DNA of 64,000 nt from Rhynchopus sp. YZ270_cl-10 (taxonomy: Eukaryota; Euglenozoa; Diplonemea; Diplonemida; Diplonemidae): contig OZ037884.1 of the NCBI GenBank assembly GCA_964035575.1, forward strand, positions 1,178,001-1,242,000, written 5' to 3'. The notes beneath the pieces were generated by a model that saw only the letters and a list, made by a program, of their open reading frames with translations, searched no databases and was not told the origin of the DNA. Shown here piece after piece: positions 39,099 to 47,369 of the stretch. Positions within the stretch are counted from its first letter, which is position 1, and each line of letters opens with the position of its first letter. The position numbers and the translations under genes are program-made.

Positions 39099-40783
39099 TT
39101 TTCGGGGGGTCGGGGCAGGGGCACACCGGTTATGGCGAGGTGGAAACGTTTCCGGAGGTGGAGGTGTCTGCTGCGCCTTTCGTTCTGCGAGGGTTGGGGG
39201 CTGACGTAGGGGGCCAAGATTGGGGGGCGGGGCCGCCGCGGGCACCGGTACTGGATTCCTTTCCGCGGGGTGTGCTGGACCTGGTGGCGCTGCGCAGATT
39301 GGTGCCGCAGCAGGCTGGGCTGTATGACCGGCTCGACAAGGTGTCGGCTTTCGAGGAGCTGCTCACCTCGCGCGACCTGCCCCTGCCGGGTCCGCGTTCC
39401 ACGCTGTCGGACGCCGGTGTGCAAGCGTGTGTGGACAGTGGTGTGCTGGTGGCGGAGAGGAGAGCCGCTCCGTCACGTTGCGGCCTTAGCCTCTTCACCG
39501 TCGACAAAGCTGGGGGCAAGCTGCGCCTGGTGGTCGACGCGCGTGCCCTGAACAAGGCGATGCTGCCGCCGCCTAAGTTCTCTTTGCCGTCGCCTCATGA
39601 GCTGTCCGTGATGATACTCGGGGGATCTGCAAAGTACGGTGCCATAGCCGATTTCAAAGGCTTTTTCTGGCAATTCCCCGTGTGCGCCGAAGTCGGGCGC
39701 TATTTTGGGGTGCGCTGTGGCACGCGCCGTTTGCAGCTGCGGCGGATGGCCATGGGCTGGACTTGGGCGGCGTACATCGCACAGCGTACGTCCGAGGGGT
39801 TGCTGGGTGAGATCCACGGCAAGCATGCGGCTGCCTGGATCGACGACAACTTGGTCCTGGGCGACACCCGGCAGGTGGCCCGCAGCCGCATGCAGTCCTT
39901 CCTGGGGAGAGTGGCGGAGGTGGGTGGTGAGATCAACCTCGCGAAGTCCTCCGTGGAGCCTCGCCAGTCGTTCGTGTACGCTGGTATTGAGTGGCACCTG
40001 GGTCGGGGGGCGCGCCGTCTGCCTGCGGCGTGGAGGGCGAAGGCGCGGGCCAGCATCCTGGAGGTCGCGGCGGTTAAGATCATGCCCATCCGTCGCGTCT
40101 GGGTGGGTATCGGGGCTATTGTGTGGGCGACTTTTGCATTGGACGACCGGTTCTGCGTGTTTCCCGACCTCTTGGCGTGGGTGAGCGAGCAGGGACGTGC
40201 TATCGCTGTCGGGACGCGTGACTGGGACTCGGAGGTGGGGTTGTCGACAGGTTTGCTCCGTGACTTGCGGCGGGCGGCTGAGGCGCTGGTGGCCGATACC
40301 TGGAGAGTGCCGCAGTGGCGTCTGGCGCCGGAGGCGGTGTGCGATACGGTCGTCTTCAGCGACGCTTGTCCGGAGGGGTGGGGCTTCATCGTGGGCAGAG
40401 CGGGAGGGTCGGCTGCGCAGCGCAAATGGGGTACCTGGGACCGTCTTGAGGACATCTTCCTCCTGGAGTTGCGGGCGATGATTTGGGGGGTCGAGTGTGC
40501 GCTCGCCAGCGGGGCGCGGGACATACTGGTCATCGGCGACAATACTGGTGTGGTGGCGGTGTTAACGAAGGGCCACTGCGGGCTACGCGTGGGAAATACG
40601 TTGCTGGCGGCGCTCTTTGCGAAGCTGCGGCGGGGCGGTGCGCGGGTGCTGTCCCGGTGGATCAGCACGGACAACATGCCGGCGGACGCTCTCTCGCGAT
40701 GGGGCTGTGCGGGTGCGGACACGGCACGGGTGCCTTGTGACGGTATAGCTATCTCGGACGAAGGATTCCGATGGGCCCTTTAG
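39089..40783 (+). CDS. Element B reverse transcriptase-RNase H, 564 aa
   Basis: RT fingers and palm: LFTVDKAGGKLRLVVDARAL, then AIADFKGFFWQFPV, then AMGWTWAAYIAQRTSEGL and the active-site strand AAWIDDNLVLGD. RNase H follows: VVFSDACPEGWGFIVG, ELRAMIWGVECAL, ILVIGDNTGVVAVL and TDNMPADALSR, giving the expected acidic residues. The start is set at the ATG overlapping the YR stop; the open frame further upstream is a shadow of gag and YR. No methyltransferase domain, unlike DIRS-1 proper. Confidence 0.85.
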   Translation: MGLIFGGSGQGHTGYGEVETFPEVEVSAAPFVLRGLGADVGGQDWGAGPPRAPVLDSFPRGVLDLVALRRLVPQQAGLYDRLDKVSAFEELLTSRDLPLPGPRSTLSDAGVQACVDSGVLVAERRAAPSRCGLSLFTVDKAGGKLRLVVDARALNKAMLPPPKFSLPSPHELSVMILGGSAKYGAIADFKGFFWQFPVCAEVGRYFGVRCGTRRLQLRRMAMGWTWAAYIAQRTSEGLLGEIHGKHAAAWIDDNLVLGDTRQVARSRMQSFLGRVAEVGGEINLAKSSVEPRQSFVYAGIEWHLGRGARRLPAAWRAKARASILEVAAVKIMPIRRVWVGIGAIVWATFALDDRFCVFPDLLAWVSEQGRAIAVGTRDWDSEVGLSTGLLRDLRRAAEALVADTWRVPQWRLAPEAVCDTVVFSDACPEGWGFIVGRAGGSAAQRKWGTWDRLEDIFLLELRAMIWGVECALASGARDILVIGDNTGVVAVLTKGHCGLRVGNTLLAALFAKLRRGGARVLSRWISTDNMPADALSRWGCAGADTARVPCDGIAISDEGFRWAL

Positions 40784-41073
40784 AATTCTGTGACTGTTGT
40801 GTCTCTTATAGATTATCATTAGCATTCTTTTTATACTGTTATTCCTTTTTTATTTTTGTTTGCCCCTTCTTTGGCGGCTTTTGGTCTGTCTCACCGGGTG
40901 CCCTATGGGCCCACTGGGGGTCGGCCGCTTTTATTTTTCTGCTGTGTTGTCGTGCGTCGGGTGGTGGGCTCTCCATCCTCTCTGCACTCTTGAACACAGG
41001 CCTTTTTTTGTTCGGCACCTCGGTGCTGGGTCTGCTTGGGTGCTGTTGTAGCTATTCTACGTGACCGGGTCAG
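40784..41073 (+). other. Element B 3' spacer before B1
   Basis: About 290 bases with no coding signal, between the RT stop and the first of the terminal repeats. Confidence 0.6.
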
Positions 41074-41246
41074 GGTGTGTTTTCTGCCTTGCGTCCCCCT
41101 CATCGTTTTCGTTTACAGCATATTATCCAAAGACCTCCTCTCCATCCCCCCTTTCTTTTGCCTTTATCATCAGTTCTGGAACCGGTTCGTCGGTCTCCTC
41201 TATTCCTCACTTTTATTGGCTGTCTATATCCTATACTAGATCTCCT
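41074..41246 (+). repeat. Element B: B1 repeat
   Basis: 173 bases identical to B2 (41475-41647), ending AGATCTCCT. The first ~31 bases also occur after the SL at 36447-36477. Confidence 0.95.
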
Positions 41247-41474
41247 ATCAACCACCCTGGTGGAGTGGCTTTTGCCACGATTGGGGAGATCTAATGGATA
41301 TAGACTGACTATCTTTTATGTTGACTTTTGTTCTTGCTCTATTTGGGCAGAATAGCTATCATTTCCTCGGAACTCTTCGAGTTCCGGTTGGCCGGGAACG
41401 CAGCTGTGCCGATTAACCCCACCTTTAACACAATTCAACCACCATCTTCATCAGGATTTCTTTGTTTTTGTTGC
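41247..41474 (+). repeat. Element B: A2 repeat, unspliced form
   Basis: Starts with the same 32 bases as A1 (hairpin included), then 176 bases absent from A1, ending in an acceptor TTCATCAG (41453-41454) and the leader GATTTCTTTGTTTTTG. In A1 those 176 bases are replaced by the SL. They probably contain the promoter and outron of the element. Confidence 0.85.
41453..41454 (+). promoter_or_regulatory. Trans-splice acceptor AG of element B
   Basis: AG immediately before GATTTCTTTG. At 36427 the same GATTTCTTTG directly follows the 3' end of the SL, so this AG is where the leader is attached in RNA. Direct comparison of the two genomic copies defines the site to the base. Confidence 0.88.
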
Positions 41475-41647
41475 GGTGTGTTTTCTGCCTTGCGTCCCCC
41501 TCATCGTTTTCGTTTACAGCATATTATCCAAAGACCTCCTCTCCATCCCCCCTTTCTTTTGCCTTTATCATCAGTTCTGGAACCGGTTCGTCGGTCTCCT
41601 CTATTCCTCACTTTTATTGGCTGTCTATATCCTATACTAGATCTCCT
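41475..41647 (+). repeat. Element B: B2 repeat, right terminus
   Basis: Identical to B1; ends against the interrupted minisatellite of element A. Confidence 0.93.
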
Positions 41648-42508
41648 TCCCCCCCTGCTTCCCCCCCTGCTCCCCCCCCTGCTTCCCCCCCTGCTTCCCC
41701 CCCTGCTTCCCCCCCTGCTTCCCCCCCTGCTTCCCCCCCTGCTTCCCCCCCTGCTTCCCCCCCTGCTTCCCCCCCTGCTTCCCCCCCTGCTTCCCCCCCT
41801 GCTTCCCCCCCTGCTTCCCCCCCTGCTTCCCCCCCTGCTTCCCCCCCTGCTTCCCCCCCTGCTTCCCCCCCTGCTTCCCCCCCTGCTTCCCCCCCTGCTT
41901 CCCCCCCTGCTTCCCCCCCTGCTTCCCCCCCTGCTTCCCCCCCTGCTTCCCCCCCTGCTTCCCCCCCTGCTTCCCCCCCTGCTTCCCCCCCTGCTTCCCC
42001 CCCTGCTTCCCCCCCTGCTTCCCCCCCTGCTTCCCCCCCTGCTTCCCCCCCTGCTTCCCCCCCTGCTTCCCCCCCTGCTTCCCCCCCTGCTTCCCCCCCT
42101 GCTTCCCCCCCTGCTTCCCCCCCTGCTTCCCCCCCTGCTTCCCCCCCTGCTTCCCCCCCTGCTTCCCCCCCTGCTTCCCCCCCTGCTTCCCCCCCTGCTT
42201 CCCCCCCTGCTTCCCCCCCTGCTTCCCCCCCTGCTTCCCCCCCTGCTTCCCCCCCTGCTTCCCCCCCTGCTTCCCCCCCTGCTTCCCCCCCTGCTTCCCC
42301 CCCTGCTTCCCCCCCTGCTTCCCCCCCTGCTTCCCCCCCTGCTTCCCCCCCTGCTTCCCCCCCTGCTTCCCCCCCTGCTTCCCCCCCTGCTTCCCCCCCT
42401 GCTTCCCCCCCTGCTTCCCCCCCTGCTTCCCCCCCTGCTTCCCCCCCTGCTTCCCCCCCTGCTTCCCCCCCTGCTTCCCCCCCTGCTTCCCCCCCTGCTT
42501 CCCCCCCT
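41648..42508 (-). repeat. 12-bp minisatellite in gag of element A, about 72 units
   Basis: CTTCCCCCCCTG repeated almost without variation; one early unit has CTCC for TTCC. Minus-strand translation in the gag frame is (Lys-Gln-Gly-Gly)n. It is purine-rich on the minus strand, with runs of G7. The long open frames on both strands across this tract come only from the repeat length being a multiple of three. Confidence 0.96.
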
Positions 42509-43985
42509 TTCCCTGCTCCCTATCGGTATCCCTCTCTCGCTTGTTCCCCGACCCCCGCGACCCTCGAAACCGGTCCTTGCGATCCAGGGCCGCGTCCTTC
42601 CCAGTCCGTATGGCCTGGTCGGAGTAGCGTGCCTGGTGGCCCTTCGAAAAGGATTGCCAATCCATCTCGAGTGCCAGCACAAGGTAAGCATGTCCCGTTG
42701 CGAGATCATACTTCTTGACCAACAAACACCGATATGCCCAAGTGAGCAGTTGGTGGAGGTCGGACAAGCGGTCGTCGTTGGCGGGGGGGTCCTCGCGGCG
42801 CATTCCCGAGAGAGTGGCGTGCACTCTGTCGTGCGCTTGTGCGAGGGCACAATCTTCTGCGCTAGCGGCGGCAGGGAGGGAGCGCAAGGCAACCGCGGGT
42901 GCGCCGCCTTCCTCCTTCAGCTTCCAGCGAAGTACGTCGATCTTCTGTGGGTTGTGGAGGAAGGGACGCCAATCAATGGCACAAAAGGGGTTAAAATTGT
43001 GGGGGAGGGCCATACCGGCTTGGCTCCGCAGCTGGGCCACGTCCCGGATGACGTTTTGTAGGGCCAGCTGCGGAGCCAAGAGTTGCTGCAGGATCGGCGC
43101 CAGCGCATCAAGCTGGGGCACGGCTTGCGCCTGCTGAGGGACCCCCTGCTGCTGAGCCGCGCCCGGGGCCGGCGGCTGGGCTTGCTGGGCAGGAGGGGGC
43201 TGTTGGGCCGGTAGGGCCAGGAGCTGCGCGATCAGCTGTGCCGGCTGCTGCTGCTGCTGCTGCTGCTGCTGCGGACCCGGCGGGGGGGCCGCGTGAGGCC
43301 CGAGTAGCTGCGCGATGGCCTGCGCGAGACCTTGGGCAGGAAGCTGCGCCATCTGCGGAGGCGGCTGCTGATTCGGCTGTCCTGGGAGCTGCGCCGGGAG
43401 CACAGGCGGCTGCGGGTGCTGCGCCACGTGCCCTGGCTGCTGCTGGTTTTGATGTACGGGATGCTGCGCCGGGAGCACAGGCGGCTGCGGATGCTGCGCC
43501 ACGTGCCCTGGCTGCTGCTGTTCCTGCGGTACGGGTAGCTGCGGTGGCGGCTGGTCCTGCTGCTGTGCGATGAGCTGTGCAATGAGCTGTGCCAACTGAG
43601 GCTGCGGCTGGTCCTGAATCGGGTCCCCCTGCGGAATAGGCTCAGGATCCTGGTGTAGTGGCGGCTGAGGCAGGTTCGCAACAGGGTCTACATCGGCCGG
43701 CTCCTCGTCCACCCAGGCGCATACAGGGCAGGTAAACTCACCGGTGTGGTAATTGACGAGAAAAGCGGCGGCGATGGCTTGCGTGGGGAGCTTATCCTTG
43801 ACACACTGCTGATGGGCGCCGTATCCGCAGATCCAGCAATACTGCGAGGTATGTGCGACGGGGCATGAGGGGAAGACGCAACCATGTTGAAGGAGAGCGG
43901 GCTGCGCCGGAATAGGCAAAGGTCTAGCGCTCACCCAGTCCACCTCATCCAAAACAAAAGTGTCTCTGGATCTGCCCTCAAACGG

Positions 43986-43988
<3 letters not shown>
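41648..43988 (-). mobile_element. Element A: Gag-like part with Cys-rich finger
   Basis: Starts MPFEGRSRDTF right after an A-run. Residues ~35-100 hold a Cys/His cluster (CVFPSCPVAHTSQYCWICGY ... HQQCV ... CPVC) resembling a RING/PHD-like treble finger. It is followed by a Pro/Gln-rich region with PGHVAQHPQPPVLPAQ twice and a helical segment around HNFNPFCAIDWRPFLHNPQK, then the KQGG minisatellite. The frame is interrupted by element B; fossil. Confidence 0.72.

Positions 43989-44024
<36 letters not shown>
43989..44024 (-). repeat. A36 tract in the leader of element A
   Basis: Unbroken run of about 36 T on the plus strand (A on the element strand) directly abutting the gag ATG, only 11 bases after the SL. 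Confidence 0.95.
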
Positions 44025-44025
<1 letters not shown>

Positions 44026-44035
44026 TGTTGTTCAA

Positions 44036-44083
44036 CAATGAAGTACAGAAACTGTAGCTTTAGAAATCGTTGGTAATCGTTGG
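44036..44083 (-). other. Genomic spliced-leader sequence inside element A, with partial 5' repeat
   Basis: The 38-base SL (44073 to 44036, minus strand) is identical to that in element B and is joined to TTGAACAACAC, then the A-run and gag start. Just before it, 44083-44074 reads CCAACGATTA, a second copy of the first nine SL bases. No 5' splice site follows the SL. Confidence 0.9.
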
Positions 44084-44336
44084 TTTTTTTTAAATGAAAA
44101 ACGCTAATAACTTTTTGACCCCCCTCTGTAAGTGTTGGTTGAATTGGAGTCGGGGAGCACAAGCAAAGGGCAATGAAAGGAAAACAATGAATAAAAGAAC
44201 AAGATAGAAGAGCCAGTATTTATGTCTGAACTACACACACAATTCCAATCATTCGAACCGAAGACGCCCAAACATTTCGGTCTGTATTATTTCTTTACAA
44301 CCGTACGCGTACCGCTTCGTCTGTTGTATACAAAAA
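44084..44336 (-). repeat. Element A: 5' repeat A1
   Basis: About 250 bases matching the first part of A2 (33334-33087). It ends at a short A-run (TTCATTTAAAAAAAA) where the SL begins. Confidence 0.9.
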
Positions 44337-45060
44337 AAAAATGTGGAAGCGAACGGGGGATCCGTAAATAGACCGGCAACGACCAGACACGTAATTAGTG
44401 TGTATAGCCGGTCTTTAGCCGGTCTTTAGGGTCCGTAAAAAGACCGGCTCTTAAGGATTACCGGCAATAAGGGCCGGTCCTACCCACCCTCGAAAAAGAC
44501 CGGCAGACCGGGTGTACAATTGTACACACAAAAAATACCCGATTTTTTGGAAAAAACCAAAGGGACCCTTTGGTCGTCGAAATTCCCCAGCCAAAATTGG
44601 TCGCAAAATCGGCCGATTTCCACCTGATTTTTACCCCGCGTATAGGCGCGTATAGGCTCGTATAGGCGCGTATAAGCCCGTACAGGCCCGTATAGGTCCG
44701 TAAAGGCACATCCCCACCCATTTTCCCTCTATACGTGTATATATCCCCCACAACCCGCCAAAGCCACCCTTTTCCCTCTCCCTGGGACACCTTCGGCACC
44801 GCTTTGTTCGGGCATCACCACTGCGCCAAGCGGAGGATGAGGAGGTCGCTTTCTGGGACGACGAGATCGTGGAAGGAGACGACGACTGGGCATGGGGGCT
44901 GTGTGACGAAGAGGCTGACGACTGGATTTCTTTGAGGAATACTTCCCTCACAACCAGTTGTGGTGGATGAGTTGATGCCACTTCGTCCGCAGAGTACGGG
45001 GATCAGGCACATGAGGTCGACAAAGTTCTGGCGGAAGTCCGAGCCCACCGTGGCACACCC
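44337..45060. repeat. Repeat mosaic right of element A
   Basis: Contains AGACCGGC-rich repeats (44360-44510), a perfect 16-bp palindrome GTGTACAATTGTACAC near 44509, and a GCGTATAGGC-type tandem array (about 44635-44710) that recurs at 46592-46671. A short acidic open stretch (WDDEIVEGDDDWAWG, near 44860-44900) has no recognised family. Confidence 0.5.
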
Positions 45061-45063
45061 TCA

Positions 45064-45129
45064 CACATGACTGCAGCCTAGCGGCCATCCACCCCTCGGG
45101 GTGGATGGCCGTTTGGCTGCAGTCATGTG
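45064..45129. repeat. 32-bp inverted repeat hairpin
   Basis: Arms 45064-45095 and 45098-45129 (CACATGACTGCAGCC ... CGGCCATCCACCCC) match except for a 3-base internal bulge, with a 2-base loop. Might be a terminal structure of the neighbouring LINE relic or a foldback element. Confidence 0.85.
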
Positions 45130-45237
45130 CTAGGCGCTCCTCTCCACCGTCCTACCCACCGACTGGACGATGACGATGTTGAGGCTGCGCCTCAATGTGA
45201 AGAGACGCAAGGCAAGGTGGTCTTACTTTGCAGTGCC

Positions 45238-46341
45238 TTAGATGCCAATCAATCCACCGAGTGAGCGCATCGCCAGGCTTGCCTTCATGACACCTTCATG
45301 AGGGCTAGCTTGGCACAGCGAAGAAAGTTGCGATCGATCGATGAGCCTTGCCTTTTGCCAGTGATGACAGCACCTTCGCCAGGGCAGCAAGCGTGCCAGG
45401 GGTGTGCTTTTGGTTGCACAACACACAAGGTGCGGAGGAGTGAATCTGTCAGGTTTGACGGGCCACCTGCAGTGGCTCGCGGCATGCTGGTGATTGCTGC
45501 CATGACCTCTTTGGTGGTGAAGTCGGCGGGGCCAGAGGGGTTCTTCATGTCCTCATGCACAGAAGGTAGGGGCGCCGTAGGGTGCTTGCCCTTAAGCTTG
45601 GCAAACGTTGCAGGTCCGTGCGGGGCGAGACCATCGCTGGTGAGGGAAGTCAGGGCCTGGCGTGGGAGTCCCGCTGCCACCTTCACTCGAGAGCGCTTCT
45701 GGCGCGCCTCCAAAGTATCCCCCGTGTCCACTTCGGCTGTATCCCATCCAGAGCGTTGGAATTCTTAAATCCGAAGGAGAAGATGTGGTCCAGGACATAC
45801 TCATTTGCCGCACGTGGATCCTCAGGTGGCCAAGGAAGGTTCAGCGTCGCTTTCTTCATCAAGTCCGACGACACATCATTTGTTCCTGGTAAGTCCACCT
45901 TCCCCACCGGCCGAATCGCCTCGTAGTGGCGGCCGCATAACGCCATTGCCACCGTCGTACGACGAAGCAGCTCTTTCGCCCGAAGATCAGCGTTGCTGAT
46001 GTTCGCACCTGGCAATCAGGATGACCGACGACATGACGTGGGAGGACGCGACACGCCGTCTGATTGGCAAGATCTTGGCGAACAAGTTATGGAAGCGAGC
46101 TGCCTAAATTTTCCGCAAAGGGAACCGCGTTGGGGTGTCGATGACAAGGGTCTCTGAGGCGGCCACTGCACCCGGCCCAGTGTTTAGCAGTCCATTCAAT
46201 GATTTTGTTAAATCGTTGAATGGTAGTGTTGTACTCCTTCCTTCGCGAAGCGTCGGACTTATCCACACACTTCGTTGGTGAAGGAGTACTTGCAGCAGAA
46301 TCCCCATACGCGCTACTCTGACTTGCATAAGAAGCAACCAA
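45238..46341 (-). pseudogene. Non-LTR retrotransposon (LINE) relic
   Basis: Three minus-strand open fragments in different frames. The downstream one (45731-45285) reads LTSDGLAPHGPATFAKLKGK, then HPTAPLP, then ITSMPRATAGGPSNLTDSLL. This is the linker and start of a LINE-type reverse transcriptase as seen in many protist and animal elements (A.GPS..T motif). The catalytic palm and endonuclease are missing, so the copy is truncated at its 3' side and frameshifted. The 46341-46087 and 46015-45683 fragments may be its upstream part but show no endonuclease motif. Confidence 0.6.
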
Positions 46342-46591
46342 ACGGGTACCTTCCTCTATGCAACGGTTGCAACAACCCCGGTGCGAGAAAGAGGGATATC
46401 CATTTTGTCGATTTTAGGGGTGTTGCGAGCGTGTGACATTCTGTCCCTCCGGAAGGGGATTCTGAAGATGTGCGTGAAGTTCCAGGGTTTGGGCACCCAC
46501 TCCCAACATTTTTACGTTACCCCAACCCTCACCCACAAAATTTCCCCCACTAGAACCCACCCAAAAAAATTTTTTTCTGGATTTTCGGCCC

Positions 46592-46671
46592 CGCGTATAG
46601 GCGCGTATAGGCGCGTAAAGGGCCGTATAGGCCCGTATAGGCTGCGTAGAGGCCGTATAGGCCCGAATCCC
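46592..46671 (+). repeat. GCGTATAGGC short tandem array, second copy
   Basis: Units such as GCGTATAGGC and CCGTATAGGC in tandem, as at 44635-44710, and preceded by the same CCCCGCGTATAGGCGCG entry. The two arrays flank the LINE relic in direct orientation. Confidence 0.75.
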
Positions 46672-47365
46672 GTTTTTTTTTTGGGGGCAAAATCAGGTGG
46701 GATTTTTGGGATTTGGGATTTGGGATTTTTCAAAAATCTCAAAAAAAAAAAAAAAATCCCAAATTTTTTTTTCACAAGTGTTTTTGAGGCCTGCTCACTA
46801 CACCCTAGGTACCCTTCTGGGACCAAAAAGTCAAAAAAAGCAAGAATTGAGCTGTTTTGAGCATCTAGAGTTTATTCCCCGGCCATTTTTCTGCACCACC
46901 AGTGCATTTTGTATGGGCCAGCGCCTTGTCAAAAAATCGAAAAATCTCAAAAAAAAAAATTTTTTTTTTTCGGGAAAATTTCGACCCCTGAGTAGGGTTT
47001 TTGGGCACCAAAAAGTGCAAAAAAACGCAAAAATCGGGTGTTTTGACGATCTGGGGGTAAACCATATGCATTATGCACCTTATGCATTACTACAGGGGCC
47101 CACAATTTCGACTTTTCCTTAGCAAATTCCGTCACAATTTTTTTTTTTGATTTTGGCAAAGGCAAATCTCAGGCAAAAAAAAGTCACCCCTGGTGGTGGG
47201 TCCTTGGGTGTCCAAAGATGCCAAAAACACAAAAAAAATGATGTTTTGACCATCGGTGGGCACCTAAAACGCACTTTTCTGCCCAAAAAATGACTATCGA
47301 TTCCTCACTATTTTTTCCCAAAGAAAAAAGCCCCCCAAATTTTTACCTTTTTTAGCGTTTTTATT
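46672..47365 (+). repeat. Diverged ~200-bp tandem repeats
   Basis: Three degenerate units aligned on GGG(A/C)(C/T)CAAAA-GT(C)AAAA ... TTTTGA(C/G)CATC, centred near 46819, 47003 and 47208. AT-rich, no gene. Confidence 0.55.
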
Positions 47366-47369
47366 TTAA

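Larger units (their letters stand above)
36358..41647 (+). mobile_element. Retroelement B: DIRS-order (VIPER/TATE-like), looks whole
   Basis: 5.29 kb on the plus strand, inserted into the minisatellite of element A with no clear target duplication. Order: A1 (36358-36388), SL (36389-36426), leader, gag (36594-38015), YR (38175-39098), RT/RNase H (39089-40783), spacer, B1 (41074-41246), A2 (41247-41474), B2 (41475-41647). B1 and B2 are identical over 173 bp, so insertion was recent. The element is richer in G and C than its surroundings. All three frames are open, so it looks whole. It must be younger than element A. Family assignment rests on YR plus RT/RNase H and split direct repeats. Confidence 0.88.
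32629..44336 (-). mobile_element. Retroelement A: DIRS-order (VIPER/TATE-like), split by element B
   Basis: A minus-strand tyrosine-recombinase retrotransposon, about 6.4 kb without the insert. In its own direction it has the 5' repeat A1 (44336-44084), an SL (44073-44036), gag, YR and RT/RNase H, then repeats B1 (33396-33335), A2 (33334-32691) and B2 (32690-32629). This is the split-direct-repeat layout of PAT/Ngaro-type DIRS elements, with the Gag-YR-RT order of trypanosomatid VIPER. A1 matches the first ~248 bases of A2; B1 and B2 match over ~62 bases. No target-site duplication is seen, as expected for recombinase-mediated entry. It is a fossil: gag is interrupted by element B, and about one or two further breaks are present. 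The near-identical repeats suggest it is young to moderate in age. Confidence 0.85.

Noticed and set aside
41328-43061. Very long open frames on both strands across the 12-bp minisatellite (poly-LLPP, poly-SPPA, poly-RGGS)
   Set aside because: They arise because the repeat length is a multiple of three and contains no stop in these frames; they lack a start context and domains. Only the minus-strand gag frame of element A is supported.
36389-44073. Site-specific insertion into SL genes, as for SLACS/CZAR of kinetoplastids
   Set aside because: The leader lies inside each element between its terminal repeat and gag, not outside its ends, and the two elements have different targets.
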